A stretch of 64,000 nucleotides of DNA. Origin: Agelas oroides (lineage: Eukaryota > Porifera > Demospongiae > Agelasida > Agelasidae). The stretch spans positions 2,150,781 through 2,214,780 of the forward strand of contig OX422190.1 in assembly GCA_949130485.1 (NCBI GenBank), read 5' to 3'. Shown here in pieces: positions 20,037-31,624 of this stretch. A model generated the notes under the pieces. It was not told the origin of the DNA, made no database searches, and saw only the letters and a list, made by a program, of their open reading frames with translations. Both the position numbers and the translations under genes were made by a program. Position 1 is the first letter of the stretch; every line of letters begins with the position of its first letter.

Positions 20037-23000
20037 ACCTTTGTTTCTGTTCATCTGGTTTCCTGTGTCCATCCTGCTCACTCAAGGCTGGTTGTTGCAG
20101 CTGCTGCTCCACGTTCCTTCGTCTCAAAATCCTCTGCTCTTCTTCCTCCTTATCCTTCCTCAACTGGTGGTCACCATAGCGATCCTCATCTTCATACTCT
20201 CGTCCATATTGTCCGTCCTCATCACCATCGTCCTCCTTATGGTAATCATCAAATTCCTTATCTGGATTTTGATTCTTGTGGACTGGCTGTGGTAACGGTC
20301 GGCCATTTTCACTCTCTTGAACATCAGAAGTGTGTTTTCTAGCTTGCTTTGCAATCTCTGCTGGGTCAAATGCTTCCATTTCCTCCTCGTTCTCCTCTTT
20401 TTTTAACTTCTGCTGTTTGTCTTCTCCCAAGTTTTCAAACTGTAGCTGGGGCCCACCCTCCTTTCCCGGGTCCGCAATATCTTGTACCTCCTCTTGTTCA
20501 TCACGTGGATGCTGCTGCTGCTGCTGATCGTGTGCTGGACTTGGTACCATTCTACTAGGTTCCTGTCCCATTCCAAATCCACCTTGCTCCTGTCCCACTA
20601 CATTTCCAGCAGGCTGTTGTCCCACTCCATTCCCAGCAAGCTGCTGTCCCATTCCAAATCCACCAGGCTGCTGTCCCACTACATTTCCAGCAGGCTGTTG
20701 TCCTGCTCCATTCCCACCAGGCTGCTGTCCCATTCCAAATCCACCAGGCTGCTGTCCCACTACATTTCCAGCAGGCTGTTGTCCCGCTCCATTCCCAGCA
20801 AGCTGCTGTCCCATTCCAAATCCACCAGGCTGCTGTCCCACTCCATTCCCAGCCTCTGGTTGTTGCTGGGGCAATTTGTTTCCAGCATATACCAAGCTAG
20901 GCTCTACAGTAAGGGGTTGGGGGGTTCTTCCATCAGTATCTGGAGGCACTTGACCCTGTGGGCCATGATGCTCAAACGCCTGATTCCTACCCGCCTCTGC
21001 GTTCTCGGCTTCTCGCAACTTGAGTAGCAACTGGTAGAGTCGCGATTGTTTAGCTGTCAGTCTTTCTCCACGTTTGACCATCTCCTGAAGGTTGTGGAAC
21101 AGTGTTTCCTTCTGCTCGTCTGTAATTCTGATGTCATCCACACCTGCCTGTCGATCAGAAGCAGCTTCCCTGCGAACTGCCTGAGACTGACCGTAGTTTT
21201 GATCTTGCTTCTGCACGTATCCACCTTCAGGTGTGTTCCCATCAGATTGCTGGAGATGAGACCTTGCTGCTTGATCCTGTGTTTGCGGCTCTGGCGTCTG
21301 TCGCTGATACTGTTGCTGTCCCTCTGGAGGTCTAAGTCTGAGTTGGTTCTGTAGAGAACTGATTTGGTTCAGCATGGATCTCACCTGTTCTTCCAGTTTC
21401 TCAATCTGGCTCTGCTTGTATCGGGAATCTGTATCCATCATCGACACCTTTTGTTTGCTTCGCTCCAACTGGTGATAGTGTATGTGTGTGTTTAGAGTCA
21501 TAGAAAGGAAATCAGTGAAGTTCCTTTTTGAAGAAGGATGCATCTAGTTTACTATGATAAGCTTATAGTTTACTGAAATACACATTCAGTTTACTGAAAT
21601 ATGCTTTTAGTTTACTGAAATATGCTTTTAGTTTACTGAAATATGCTTTTAGTTTACTGGAATACACATCTAGTTTACTGGAATACACATCTAGTTTACT
21701 GGAATACACATCTAGTTTACTGGGATACACATCTAGTTTACTGAGATACACATCTAGTTTACTGGAATACACATCTAGTTTACTATGATAAGCTTATAGT
21801 TTACTGAAATACACATTCAGTTTACTGAAATATGCTTTTAGTTTACTGAAATATGCTTTTAGTTTACTGAAATATGCTTTTAGTTTACTGGAATACACAT
21901 CTAGTTTACTGGAATACACATCTAGTTTACTGGAATACACATCTAGTTTACTGGGATACACATCTAGTTTACTGGAATACACATCTAGTTTACTGAGATA
22001 CACATCTAGTTTACTGGAATACACATCTAGTTTACTGGAATACACATCTAGTTTACTGAGATACACATCTAGTTTACTGGAATACACATCTAGTTTACTG
22101 GAATACACATCTAGTTTACTGGAATACACATCTAGTTTACTGGAATACATATCTAGTTTACTGGAATATACATCTAGTTTACTGGAATATACATCTAGTT
22201 TACTGGAATACACATCTAGTTTACTGGAATATACATACCCCATCATTACACTGCTGCCACCGTAGTTGTGTATCTTGCAAGGAGGCTCGGGCAGAAGCAA
22301 GGTCCCCCTCCACCTGTTTCACTCTTGCTGTAGAGACAACAGAAGGAGACAGAGGGGGGGACAAGAGAAGGAGACAAGAGAAGGAGACAGAGAGGGGGAC
22401 AAGAGGAGACAGAGGGGGGGACAGAGGGGGGGCCAAGAGGAGACAGAGGGGGGGACAGAGGGGGGGGGGGACAAGAGAAGGAGACAAAGGGGGAGACAGA
22501 GGGGGGGACAAGAGAAGGAGACAGAGGGGGAGACAGAGGGGGGGACAAGAGAAGGAGACAGAGGGGGAGACAAGAGAAGGAGAGAGTGGGGGAAAGAGAG
22601 GATATTATTCTGTATTGGTCTGGTGACTGGTGAGAGCGGCACAGACTGATTGAATGTCATCATTAGAATTCCTATTAAGCAGTGTGTTAGTCCAGTAAGT
22701 CAGCACATGTTTGTACACTCGTGCATACACAATGCGAACACTCAAATTCATGCACACATATACTCGCTCACATAAAAAGTTCACACATAAAACTGTAGCA
22801 TTGTGGTAGGATAAAACAAACCTAGGAACCAGGTTAAATGCAGTAAGTTCAAAATCAGACCTACGCAGTGTACCCATGTGTCAAGTCCCCACTTCTTTCT
22901 CCCCCTTACTTACATTGACATTGCTGAAGAGACCTTCTGGCTGTCTCTGACTGTTCGTTGCATTGAGTGGTGAGCGTTGTGTGGCGGTTACGCAGATCAG

Positions 23001-26000
23001 TCAAGCTGGTCTGATAGTTTATGGCCTGTGCCTAATGATGTAGTAATGACAGAATAGTAAATATTGTACAATTCTCACTTCACCCTTGTTTCTATGGTAA
23101 CAGGTGGGTCCATACACAAATAGGAAGTTGTAAATTCTGTTTCACATAGGAAGATGTTTCCTATAAGCTACCTTGTTTACAGTATAAACTAGCTTGTATG
23201 TTTACTAATATCAATCAGGTTGGAGAATATAACACATAATACAAGTTAGTCTGGTTTACAATAACCACCCTTGTCCTCAGGCTCTGCCCTCAAAGTCAGG
23301 TGGTTATTGACCATAAGGCTACCATGCATTATCTACCGAAGATCGGGAAATTTTCGTAATTTGCATTTCAAATTTTGGCGTTAAAAATATTTAGTCGCTC
23401 GTCGGTTCCGCAATGTAGTGCATATACGTTTTACTTTTTCACGTGTTTAATTTTCATCGCTCCGCGCACTGACGAAAATATTACAAACAGCAAAAATTTT
23501 TCCCGATCTGTGGTACTACATATAACATGACTTTATAGAGTGGTTTGGAGCTTGTTCCTAGACCTATCATCCAATATGCATATCGCTTCCAGTACCAAGA
23601 GCAAGCTATCCATGGGTTTGCAAGTCTTACGTAGATATAGACGTACTGGTGTTCAGAACAGACAAAAAGAATCAAGGTACTTACTTGCAACACATTTCTA
23701 GCTAACAGGGGGCGACTGTCATACACGTACATGTACGCTGTTAAATGTGTAGTTGTTTTAATGAGATGCAAAACATTGCCCTCATTTAGCCTCGCACCCA
23801 GGCTCCTCCCCGTTTTTCTGCAGGGGAGGAGCCTGGGTACGAGGCTGGCCCTCATTCAGATTAGGCCACTATTTGATGAATCACAGTTTCTCATCGCCCG
23901 CATCATTTTTAGGGACCCGCTTCTGTAGCCATTATTGTGATTATTACACACGCGCTGTTCGTTTATTGATCTTGTGCTCTGAATACAGTCAGCACTTACA
24001 TGTTGTTTTGTAATTGCAGCGTACTGCAAAAACAGCTAGAAGTTGTCTCCTTCCCTAAAACATCGAAGTGCTTCCCCAACAGATGTTACATTTCGTGTTT
24101 TCTTTGTAGGGGGAACAAAACTTTGCCCAGTCGACGAATAATGGCGTAATGGTAATAGCCGCCAGCCCGCATGAACTGCAGGGAAAGTCCCTGATGAGAA
24201 ACTGACATTCAACAAACAGTGGCTTTACATTAGGCTAATGTCAGGAGATAGATCAGCCTCTCCCTCCTTTTTGAATAGCAAATGAAAAGCTTAGCATAAG
24301 CCAGGAATAATAACCAGTTCGGTCTACCTTGAAATCATCTCTTTCTAAAATAAGTCTGTCTCTTTCGTCCATGATGGAGTTATTTTGATCCGTCAGTAGA
24401 GACTTCTCGCTCGCACAAGTCTCCTACAGAAGCAGAAGAAGTGAAAATAAATGGCAAAACTATTTTCAACAATTCCAAATGCACGAAAAATTACCAGGCC
24501 CAGCCTAAATTTGTACACCAGATTGCAAAAGTCTTGCAACAAGCATAGCTGACAGTGGAAATCCACAATTGATTTACTGTGTTTTTTGACTGTTCAGCTT
24601 GCTTGTTGCAAGACTTTTGTAATCTGCTGTACATGTACCTACAATTTTTTGGGAAAACTTCCTATAATTAGAACACAGCTATATATACATATATATACTT
24701 AATGTTTTCACACGCGACCTTTGATATTTTTCCGTAATTAATTGTTAACTTAATTGTTAACCTATAAGAATGTTGCTCATATCTCTCATCTACAATTGAA
24801 TTGCCTAGGTAACAAGGGTATACATCCATCCATCTCTGGGAGGCAGTCTTACATACTTGTGTCAAGTTAAGCTAATGTTAAAACGATAAATTCACATACT
24901 TAGCACTAACAGGCCTCAGATAGTATATGGTGCTAATGAACACACACTTAGATTGAATGTCCTCAGGCCTGATGATTGCGTGATTACATAATTCTCTAAC
25001 ATACTTTTCCTATAATTAGAACACAGCACGTGTACCTTCAATTTTCTAACAAATTTCCTATAATTAAAACACAGCACATGTACCTTCAATTTTCTAACCT
25101 ACATTTCCTATAATTAGAACACAGCACGTGTACCATCAATTTTCTAACATACATTTCCTATAATTAGAACACAGCACATGTACCTTCAATTTTTTTACAT
25201 CTTGAGTGCACTTCTCTTGTATGTTATCCTTTTCTGCATCGTGTAAGACAACAACGAGTGTGTAACGTAAGTACCTACTCTAAAGTACACAATGTCAGGA
25301 CACTTTGCACGCTGATTCACACTCAGGAATGAAAGATGACTGACGTAAACCACGGTAGCAATTAGTAACACAAGTGACATTACGCTAATACAGATCCTAT
25401 TCATAGTACCAAAACTGCATAGTTAGTCTGAATACAGCTTCGTCGCTGCTACCTGCATCACATGAGTAAGTCTGTATGTTAGAAAGCTGAAATGGTGTAC
25501 AAGCGAACGTACGTAGTGAAAGAGAGCTTTGTGACTAAAGTGGAGATAAGCTACGCTCTAAATGTGGCAGAGCTATGGCAGTACAATCAAGTGAGAATGG
25601 CAGGGCTATGGTAGAGAATGGCAGAAAGTACGGCCAACTGTGACAAAACTAAGTTGTGTGTATGAACGGCATGGAGTGTTTGGCAAAGCCATGATAGACA
25701 AAGCTAAGTTGTAGAGGATGGCAATCCATGGTATAGTGTTTGGGAAAGCCATGATAGTGCTAAAGATGGCAGAGCTATGTGGGAAGGTGATGGCTGGTAG
25801 AGGTATGGTAGAGCCAATCTAATGAGCTAGGCCATTTCTCACCATCTGGAGAGTGAGAGATGGCCTACACTTGTAGCTTCATAGACTACAGTAGCATAGC
25901 AGGTCAGTGTGATAGACTTTGGTAGAGTATGATAGATCATGATAGAGCCATGGCAGTGTATGGTAGAACTATGGCAGAGTATGATAGACCATGGTCGAGC

Positions 26001-29000
26001 CTAGCCTCGTCCCCGGCGCACACGAAAAACGGAGAAGCGCCTGGTACACACTGTTTGCGCATGCGTTTAATCTCCCCAAGATGTGGGGACTCCAGACTAT
26101 TTTCTGATTCTTCCGTGTCATGTGACGTCAGAGTTCGGACTCGATATAGTAAACTTGTCAGGATAATATAATGGCGTGTAATGAATAGTCTCGCGGAGCC
26201 AGACTCTCACATGAAAAGCGGGAGAGTCTGGCTCCGCGAGACTATGTAATGAAAGTTCTGATTTTCAGCAAGCAATTTCTCAAGCCCTTCAGCGATGGTT
26301 CTCTAAACTTTCAACTCTCCGCTTGCACTTCGCATACATGAGATTCGGTAAGCCGTCGTCATCGTTCAACGTTATATCCAACAGAGCGCTTATCCTTGAT
26401 GCTAGTCTTTCCTGGCTAGCTTTTTTATCAAACAATGCTACTCTATGGTGGCTATAAGCCACAGGGGATCCACAAAGGCGGCACAACGATGCCATTTTCG
26501 CTAAATGGGCCACGGTGGGATCTTTACAACTTAAATTTCGTCAGAGCACACGTCCCTAAACAGTGTGAACGTCATAAATGTGAGCAACGCCATTTTTAAT
26601 TAACCGGAAGCGCATCAGTGTGTACCAGGCGCTCTTCCTCCGCGCCGGGTACCAGGCTAGGTCGAGCCATGACAGTGTATGGTAGAACTGTGGGTCAGTG
26701 TGATAGACTTTGGTAGAGTATGATAGACCATGGTCGAGCCATGATAGAGTAGACTAGAGCCATGGCAGCGTATGGTAGAGCTTGCATGCATATGGTTGAT
26801 AGAGATTACATGTATGCAGGTTTGGAACGGAAGAAAGGTGAAGCACAAACCTGAGACAGTTTTGAAATGAGCTGTTCTTTCTTCTTTCAATTCCGCTGCA
26901 AGTTGTGCGTGGTTCTGAAGTGAGTCTGTGTGTGTGCAGTGTGTAGAGTGTGCAGTGTGGTGGTGGTGGTGGAGTGGGTAGTGTGGTGGTGGAGTGTGTG
27001 GTGTGGTGGTGGAGTGTGCAGTGTGTGGTGTGGTGGTGAAGTGTGCAGTGTGTGGAGTGTGTGGTGTGGTGGTGGAGTGTGTGGAGTGGTGGTGGAGTGT
27101 GCAGTGTGTGGAGTGGGTAGTGTGGTGGTGGAGTGTGCAGTGTGGTGTGTGGAGAGTGGTGGTGGAGTGTGTGGTGTGGTGGTGGAGTGTGTGGAGAGTG
27201 GTGGTGGAGTGTGCAGTGTGTAATGGTGTGTGTGTTGTGTGATGCGTACAGGGAGAGAGAGGTATTACTACTACTGCAGTGACAACGATAAAGATGGAAG
27301 AACTGATAGAAATGGTGCAGTTGGTGGAGGAGAAAGAGAACAAGGAGAAGAAAGAGGACAATAGGGGTTCCTTTCAATGGCAAGACACCCTTATCAGAAA
27401 GGTACACGTGTATAACTCAATACTGTACGACACATTAGTCTTCTCCCTAGCCTAAACATCTTGGTGAAATTTCGAAATGTACGGATATTTGGATAGGGAT
27501 ATGTTCCTGCTCACAAATGACTGCCAGCCACCTAGTCTCATTCCCAGACTATATTGTACCACAAACATGAATCTGGAAGATCGTCTCATTCATTTTGATT
27601 CATGTGCACTAAACAGCCTTGTTTGCAGGTGTTCCCCAGATTCAGCTTTTGATCGCTTGTGATATGCAATAACAGAGAAGGGAGGACTGGGATAACTCAT
27701 CACATGCGGTGACGTCAGGTTGACACAAGGGGATGGTACCTAAACATTATAAGTCACAAACTTTGCAATGATCAGTCCTGAGTTTACTGGAAAAAAAAGG
27801 TGTAATGGCACTGCCTTGCCAAAATTCCAACTTCTAGAGATATTTCAAGGAACCACTCCCATGTGTCTACCTGACATTACATCACATCGCTGCACATGAC
27901 AAGCACTCATATTCGCATACAGGAAGCAATCAAATACCAGTACTGGAGTTGGCGTAGGCCTGGGAAGGAGACTTAAACAAAGCTATGCACCAAATGCATG
28001 AAATCATCAAAGATTAAATGCCAATGTGTGTCAACAACCAGCTAGCTAGCAGCATGGATGTTGATCAAAGCAACTAGACTAAGTAGTTTTAGCTATTGAA
28101 GGAGGATCTAAGCGAGTTTCCTGATCGAAAAATGCTTTTAAATTTAACAGCAGAATCATACATGTAGAGTATCAAGAGCGCTAAAGAACAGAGTAAGAGT
28201 GTGAAATAGAAGCCCGTAGTCTGGGCAAAATTATTGTAAAAATAGAACTGCTTAGCAACAATGGTTCTGTCTACGTGGCATGTGCAGTTACTCTTTTTAA
28301 TACTGGCAGTGAATTTCAAACGGTCTCAAATTTTACGGAGTTACATGCTCTAACTCTAGCCGCCCATTCTTATATGCTATTCGTGTATTTCAGCTATTTC
28401 CTGTGAAAGAGCATAGTAAATGAACCAACGAGATTGCTCAAAGGGCATCTGCTGAGCAAAAGTTGAAATACTGGTCACTGTGCGATAGAATTGCAGACAT
28501 GGTTTACTTGTAAATTATAGCACAGTTTACAGTACAGTAGTTTTCACAAAAATTAATAACACAGTTTACGTGGAATTTGGGATCGACTGCACTAAATAGC
28601 ATATGGCTTCACCTTGTGCTATTTAGGGCATGACTTGTGCTACTAATGCCAAATACCACAGTAAACTATGCTATACATGATGTAACTGTGAACCAAAACG
28701 GTAGACACAGGCAGTTTCCCGGAATATTTTCACACTTTTAGTCTGGGTGTGTGCACTAGGCTCCACCCACCCTCCAGTTTTGCATTCTGGACGTGTTAAA
28801 ACATGAAAGCCTGGGGATAAGGACGGAGGTAGACAATGTTACTTCTTTTCAAGGCTACTACTAACTCGTATCTTGTCTATGGTAGCTCACTGATGCCCGC
28901 AATTTGTAAAACAAATGTCTTCCTCCCCACCCCCCACCCCCCCCCCCCCCAACCCCCCACAAGACTAAATAAAACTCTATCCACCTTTCAGCTCTTTGGT

Positions 29001-29162
29001 CAGCCTTTCGTGTATCTTGTTGATTGCCTCCAGGCGGTTATGAGCTTCCTCGAGCTCGCCTTTAGCACTATGGTAGAGGTAGACCACATAAAGTGCAAAA
29101 ATCACGGCAACAGCTGTAGCAAGGACAAGTCGCAGAGCCCTTCCGTTTCTTACTCCTCCCAT
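20037..29162 (-). CDS. GOLIM4/GOLM1-like Golgi type II membrane protein
   Basis: Seven minus-strand exons join in phase: 28985-29162 (ATG), 26851-26925, 25184-25233, 24328-24423, 22914-23031, 22239-22327 and about 20037-21468. The product has a short basic N-terminus and one hydrophobic segment at about residues 9-30. A coiled-coil stem of roughly 220 residues follows, then a 33-bp-periodic Gly/Gln repeat (AGNVVGQQPGGFGMGQQ type) and a long acidic Gln/Glu-rich tail. This architecture and the length of about 680 aa match GOLIM4 (GPP130), a cis-Golgi cargo-cycling protein related to GOLM1. Orthology rests on architecture rather than strict identity. The 3' end is unsure: either a weak donor at ~20037 leads to an unseen exon, or the frame continues through CA repeats to a stop at 19930 inside a transposon. 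Confidence 0.7.
20560..20865 (-). repeat. Coding minisatellite in the GOLIM4-like gene
   Basis: About nine 33-bp units (11 residues, core GxGQQPAGN) within the large last exon. The period preserves frame, so copy number can change without truncating the protein. Confidence 0.9.
21541..22237. repeat. 21-bp minisatellite with higher-order repeat
   Basis: About 33 units of TAGTTTACTGGAATACACATC. A variant block (TATGCTTTTAGTTTACTGAAA, preceded by CTATGATAAGCTTATAGTTT) occurs at 21548 and again about 236 bp later, showing block duplication. It lies between the last two coding exons of the GOLIM4-like gene. All-open frames come from the period of 21. Confidence 0.95.
22335..22590. repeat. Purine-rich GGGGGACAAGAGAAGGAGACAGA repeat
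   Basis: Degenerate G/A tandem repeat beginning eight bases upstream (minus sense) of exon 22239-22327, so on the minus strand it forms that acceptor's pyrimidine tract. Confidence 0.9.
23096..23336. mobile_element. Dispersed repeat element B, copy 2
   Basis: Inverse of 1085-1330. Shares AGGAAGTTGTAAATTCTG-like and AAGATGTTTCCTATAAGCTA blocks and the AGTCAGGTGGTTATTGACCA end. Followed directly by an inverted-repeat element (23336-23515) whose ends GATCGGGAAATTTT and AATTTTTCCCGATC pair. Confidence 0.6.
23787..23847. mobile_element. 9-bp-TSD foldback element, TAGCCTCG subfamily
   Basis: A 61-bp near-perfect hairpin, TAGCCTCGCACCCAGGCTCC and its inverse, flanked by perfect GCCCTCATT duplications (23778-23786, 23848-23856). 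In a GOLIM4-like intron. Confidence 0.93.
24511..24642. mobile_element. Hairpin element
   Basis: Arms TTGTACACCAGATTGCAAAA and AATCTGCTGTACATGTACC, with TGCAAGACTTTTG pairing, suggest a degenerate foldback. Intronic, no ORF. Confidence 0.45.
25010..25195. repeat. Four-copy tandem repeat of about 56 bp
   Basis: Units begin TTTCCTATAATTAGAACACA and continue GCACGTGTACCTTCAATTTT. The last unit runs into coiled-coil exon 25184-25233, so the donor of that exon (GTACATGTG in minus sense) is copied in the upstream units. Confidence 0.85.
26186..26244. mobile_element. Nested 9-bp-TSD foldback element, TAGTCTCG subfamily
   Basis: A 59-bp perfect hairpin (TAGTCTCGCGGAGCCAGACT and its inverse) with perfect TGTAATGAA duplications at 26177-26185 and 26245-26253. 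Lies inside the larger element, so the two subfamilies were active at different times. Confidence 0.95.
26289..26513 (-). pseudogene. ZAD-like zinc-finger fragment inside a transposable element
   Basis: A 74-codon ORF with an N-terminal CRLCG pair, a spaced KCKRRVESLE motif and a leucine-rich middle. This resembles ZAD-type or related N-terminal zinc-binding domains (inference from the C-x2-C..C-x2-C layout). The second pair reads Y-A-K-C, so one expected cysteine is tyrosine and the site looks broken. No continuation is seen beyond the stop. Probably a captured and decayed gene fragment. Confidence 0.5.
26930..27225. repeat. GTGGTGGTGGAGTGTG(CA) tandem repeat
   Basis: Degenerate G/T-rich repeat upstream (minus sense) of exon 26851-26925. 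On the minus strand it is a CCACCACA-rich pyrimidine tract. It yields long spurious ORFs rich in His/Thr or Val/Cys. Confidence 0.9.
28176..28374. mobile_element. MITE, TAAGAACGGG family, diverged copy
   Basis: Matches the body of 740-1005, including GCTTAGCAACAATGG and ATACTGGCAGTGAATTTCAA, and keeps AGAGTAAGAGTGTG and CTCTAGCCGCCCATTCTTAT at its ends. In GOLIM4-like intron 1. Confidence 0.7.
28512..28677. mobile_element. Inverted-repeat element, ends TATAGCACAGTTTAC
   Basis: The left end TATAGCACAGTTTAC pairs with the right end GTAAACTATGCTATA. The interior has paired GTGCTATTTAG words. Intron 1 of the GOLIM4-like gene, no ORF. Confidence 0.5.
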
Positions 29163-29380
29163 CTTCCCCCGCTATTCAAACAGCTTCCATAGATTTGGAC
29201 TCTTTCAACTCCAAGGCTGCATACAGCTCATGCAGCTCGACAACAATAGACCTGTTCGAGACGGGCGCCGTTTAACTTGAGAAGTTTCCCACGTTTCATA
29301 GTTCAATTTTTTTTTTTTTTTGCATAGCTAGCAGTTTCGTTAATTTAGAAATATTTTTTGTTGATCAAATCATCAGAATC
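29163..29380. promoter_or_regulatory. Bidirectional promoter region, GOLIM4-like / chloride channel
   Basis: 218 bp separate the two divergent start codons. The region has a T tract and GACGGGCGCC but no clear TATA box. Both transcripts must start here or in unseen upstream UTR exons. Confidence 0.55.
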
Positions 29381-31559
29381 ATGGCAGCCAAGGAGTACGA
29401 GTATGAAAAGACCTTGGTACGTATGTAGGGAAGTAGGAAAGTTGAAACAAGGGTGGTAAATTCACCCGGAGGGGGATCGATGTGATGAACAGAATGGGCT
29501 ATTCGAAATTCATAAGGAAACACTCAACTGTTGACGTACTTAGCCCTAGCATCATGGGTTAGATATTAGTATACTGAAGTTTGCAAGAGAATACGCAGAT
29601 ATTCTAGCAACCCCTCTCAGTTCTTGTCGAGACTGATGCTGTGTACCTGCCCCCTCCCCCCTTCCCACTCCACACTGGTATATGCATTACACATTCCACA
29701 CACACTCGCGCACACATTCAACACTAACACAGATGTATGGTCACTATTCGGAGCTGCAGCAGTTCGCACGCGAGTTTGCAGCTTCTCGCGAGCAGCGGCC
29801 ACAGCATGAGCCTCCTAACATTGAGGAGGCCAGGAGGAGAAAGAAAGCAGCATGGAGTGAGTGGGGTGGGGATCAATCATCATTGTTATTTCACGGAGCG
29901 ATGGTACTCCGGTGTTGAGCTTTGTCCGAACAGCATGAAATTCTTTTGCAGTAGAGCAACAGCGGCCGAACAACGTCAGCCCAGTAAAGCAGAAAGCGAC
30001 CGAACAGCGTCGGATCCTCCGCGCACGTGCGGCCGAATGGCGTCGGACCACTCCGCAGCCGAGCAGAAGGAGGCTGAACAGCGTCGGATCTCCTCACAGT
30101 AGAGCAGAGGCGGCCGGACAGCGTCGGATCACTCCGCATACAGTAGAACTGCCGAACTGCTGCCGAACGATCTGCAGTATAGAGCGAAAATTGCGCGCGT
30201 CTGACCTCTCCGCAGTGTCGGACCTTTCGTCCGAAATGCGAACAGCATCGGACATTGAGTCGCCGCAGTGCAGTAGAGCGAGAAGCGTCCGCTTTCCCCT
30301 CTACCATGGTCGTTTTTCCGCTCGCTTTCCGCTCGCTTTCCGCTCGCTTTCCGCTCTATCATAGATATTGAAAATCCAAACGCCACTATCACAACTGCCG
30401 CCACTTTCCACTCCGCTGTGCCCACTCGAATGTCAGAATCCAGCACTATAAATAGTACTCTGCAGTGGAGTGCCCTTCTGGGCCACAATGTAGAGCAATC
30501 TTCCTTCATGCCTTCCTTTCTCCTTCCTTTCTCCTTCCTCCTTCCATCTCTCCTTCCTTCTCTCCTTCCCTCTCTCCCCTCTCTCTTTCCCTCTCTCCTT
30601 CCTCCTTCCCTCTCTCCTTCCTCTATCCTTCCTCCCTCCTTCCTTCATCCTCCTCCCCTCTCTTTCTCTTTCCCTGAATGATCCATTCTTCTTCCGTTTC
30701 AGGGATATGGAACTGGTTATCTAACAACATTTTGCCCTACATTGTTGACTGGCTGTTTGTGCTAATTCTTGGGATATTGATGGCTGCTCTTAGTTTTCTT
30801 ATCGATTATGTCATTGAAAAGATTGCCCAAGGTAGGGCTGTACGGGTGTCCCCTATCTACATGTATGTAGCCTTCACTTTGTCCTATACACTGTGATGAT
30901 TGATTGCTACCTCTCTCCATCTCCCTCCCTCCCTCCCTCCCTCCCTCCCTCCCTCCCTCCCTCCCTCCCTCCCTTCCTTCCTCCTTCCCTCCCTTCCTCT
31001 TCCTCCTCTCCCTCCCAGCCCATGTTGTCCTGAGTCTACAGCTTTCTTCTCATCTTCACGTCGTGGTACAGTATCTCTTGTGGGTCGGATTTTCCCTCCT
31101 CTTTGTCCTGTTCTCCATCGGCTTTGTTCAAGTGGTCTCCATCCATGCAATCGGTTAGACACTCAGATGTGTCCAGTACCTAGCTTTGTTCCCAAGCCTC
31201 CCCGCTTGTAGTATGTCACAGTGGAAGAGGAAGGCCTGGAAGATTTTACCATATGAGGGGCATCAATGTCGACCAAGGTAGACGGAGGGAGGTTGTGGTG
31301 TCTGCAATTGAGGAGGTGCATTTACCTAGACACAGAGGGCAGAGGGTTCAATAAATTCTTGCAACATATCTTGTAGTGTCTATCTAAGAGTCTGCGACAT
31401 TCACAGAGTGTTTATGTAGAAGCCAACTGACATAACTTCATTTTGAAGAAGTGCAGATTATCAGTCATGTTAAACTCTATCATACATGTAACCACACACA
31501 CACACACACACACACGCACACACACCACACGCACACACACCACACACACACACACTCAC

Positions 31560-31624
<65 letters not shown>

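Larger units (their letters stand above)
26002..26659. mobile_element. 658-bp member of the 9-bp-TSD family carrying a zinc-finger-like ORF
   Basis: Ends TAGCCTCGTCCCCGGCGC and, inverted, TAGCCTGGTACCCGGCGC pair over about 55 bp. Perfect 9-bp duplications GGTCGAGCC occupy 25993-26001 and 26660-26668. It contains a smaller nested member at 26186-26244 and a minus-strand ORF at 26289-26513. It may have captured a gene fragment, as Pack-MULEs do, but no transposase is present. Confidence 0.88.
25540..26810. repeat. Degenerate GGTAGAGTATGATAGACCATGG-type repeat split by an insertion
   Basis: Loosely repeated words with ATGATAGACCATGG and GGCAGAGCTATGG run through 25540-26001 and resume at 26660-26810. 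The array was therefore present before the 26002-26659 element inserted into it. Confidence 0.75.

Noticed and set aside
21563-22300. Heptad-like VYSSKLD repeat ORFs on the minus strand
   Set aside because: Product of a 21-bp minisatellite inside an intron whose flanking exons join in phase without it.
27283-27402. Plus-strand exon-like ORF (MEELIEMVQLVEEKE..) with a good-looking donor
   Set aside because: Lies antisense in an intron of the GOLIM4-like gene, is purine-rich low complexity, and no partner exons were found.
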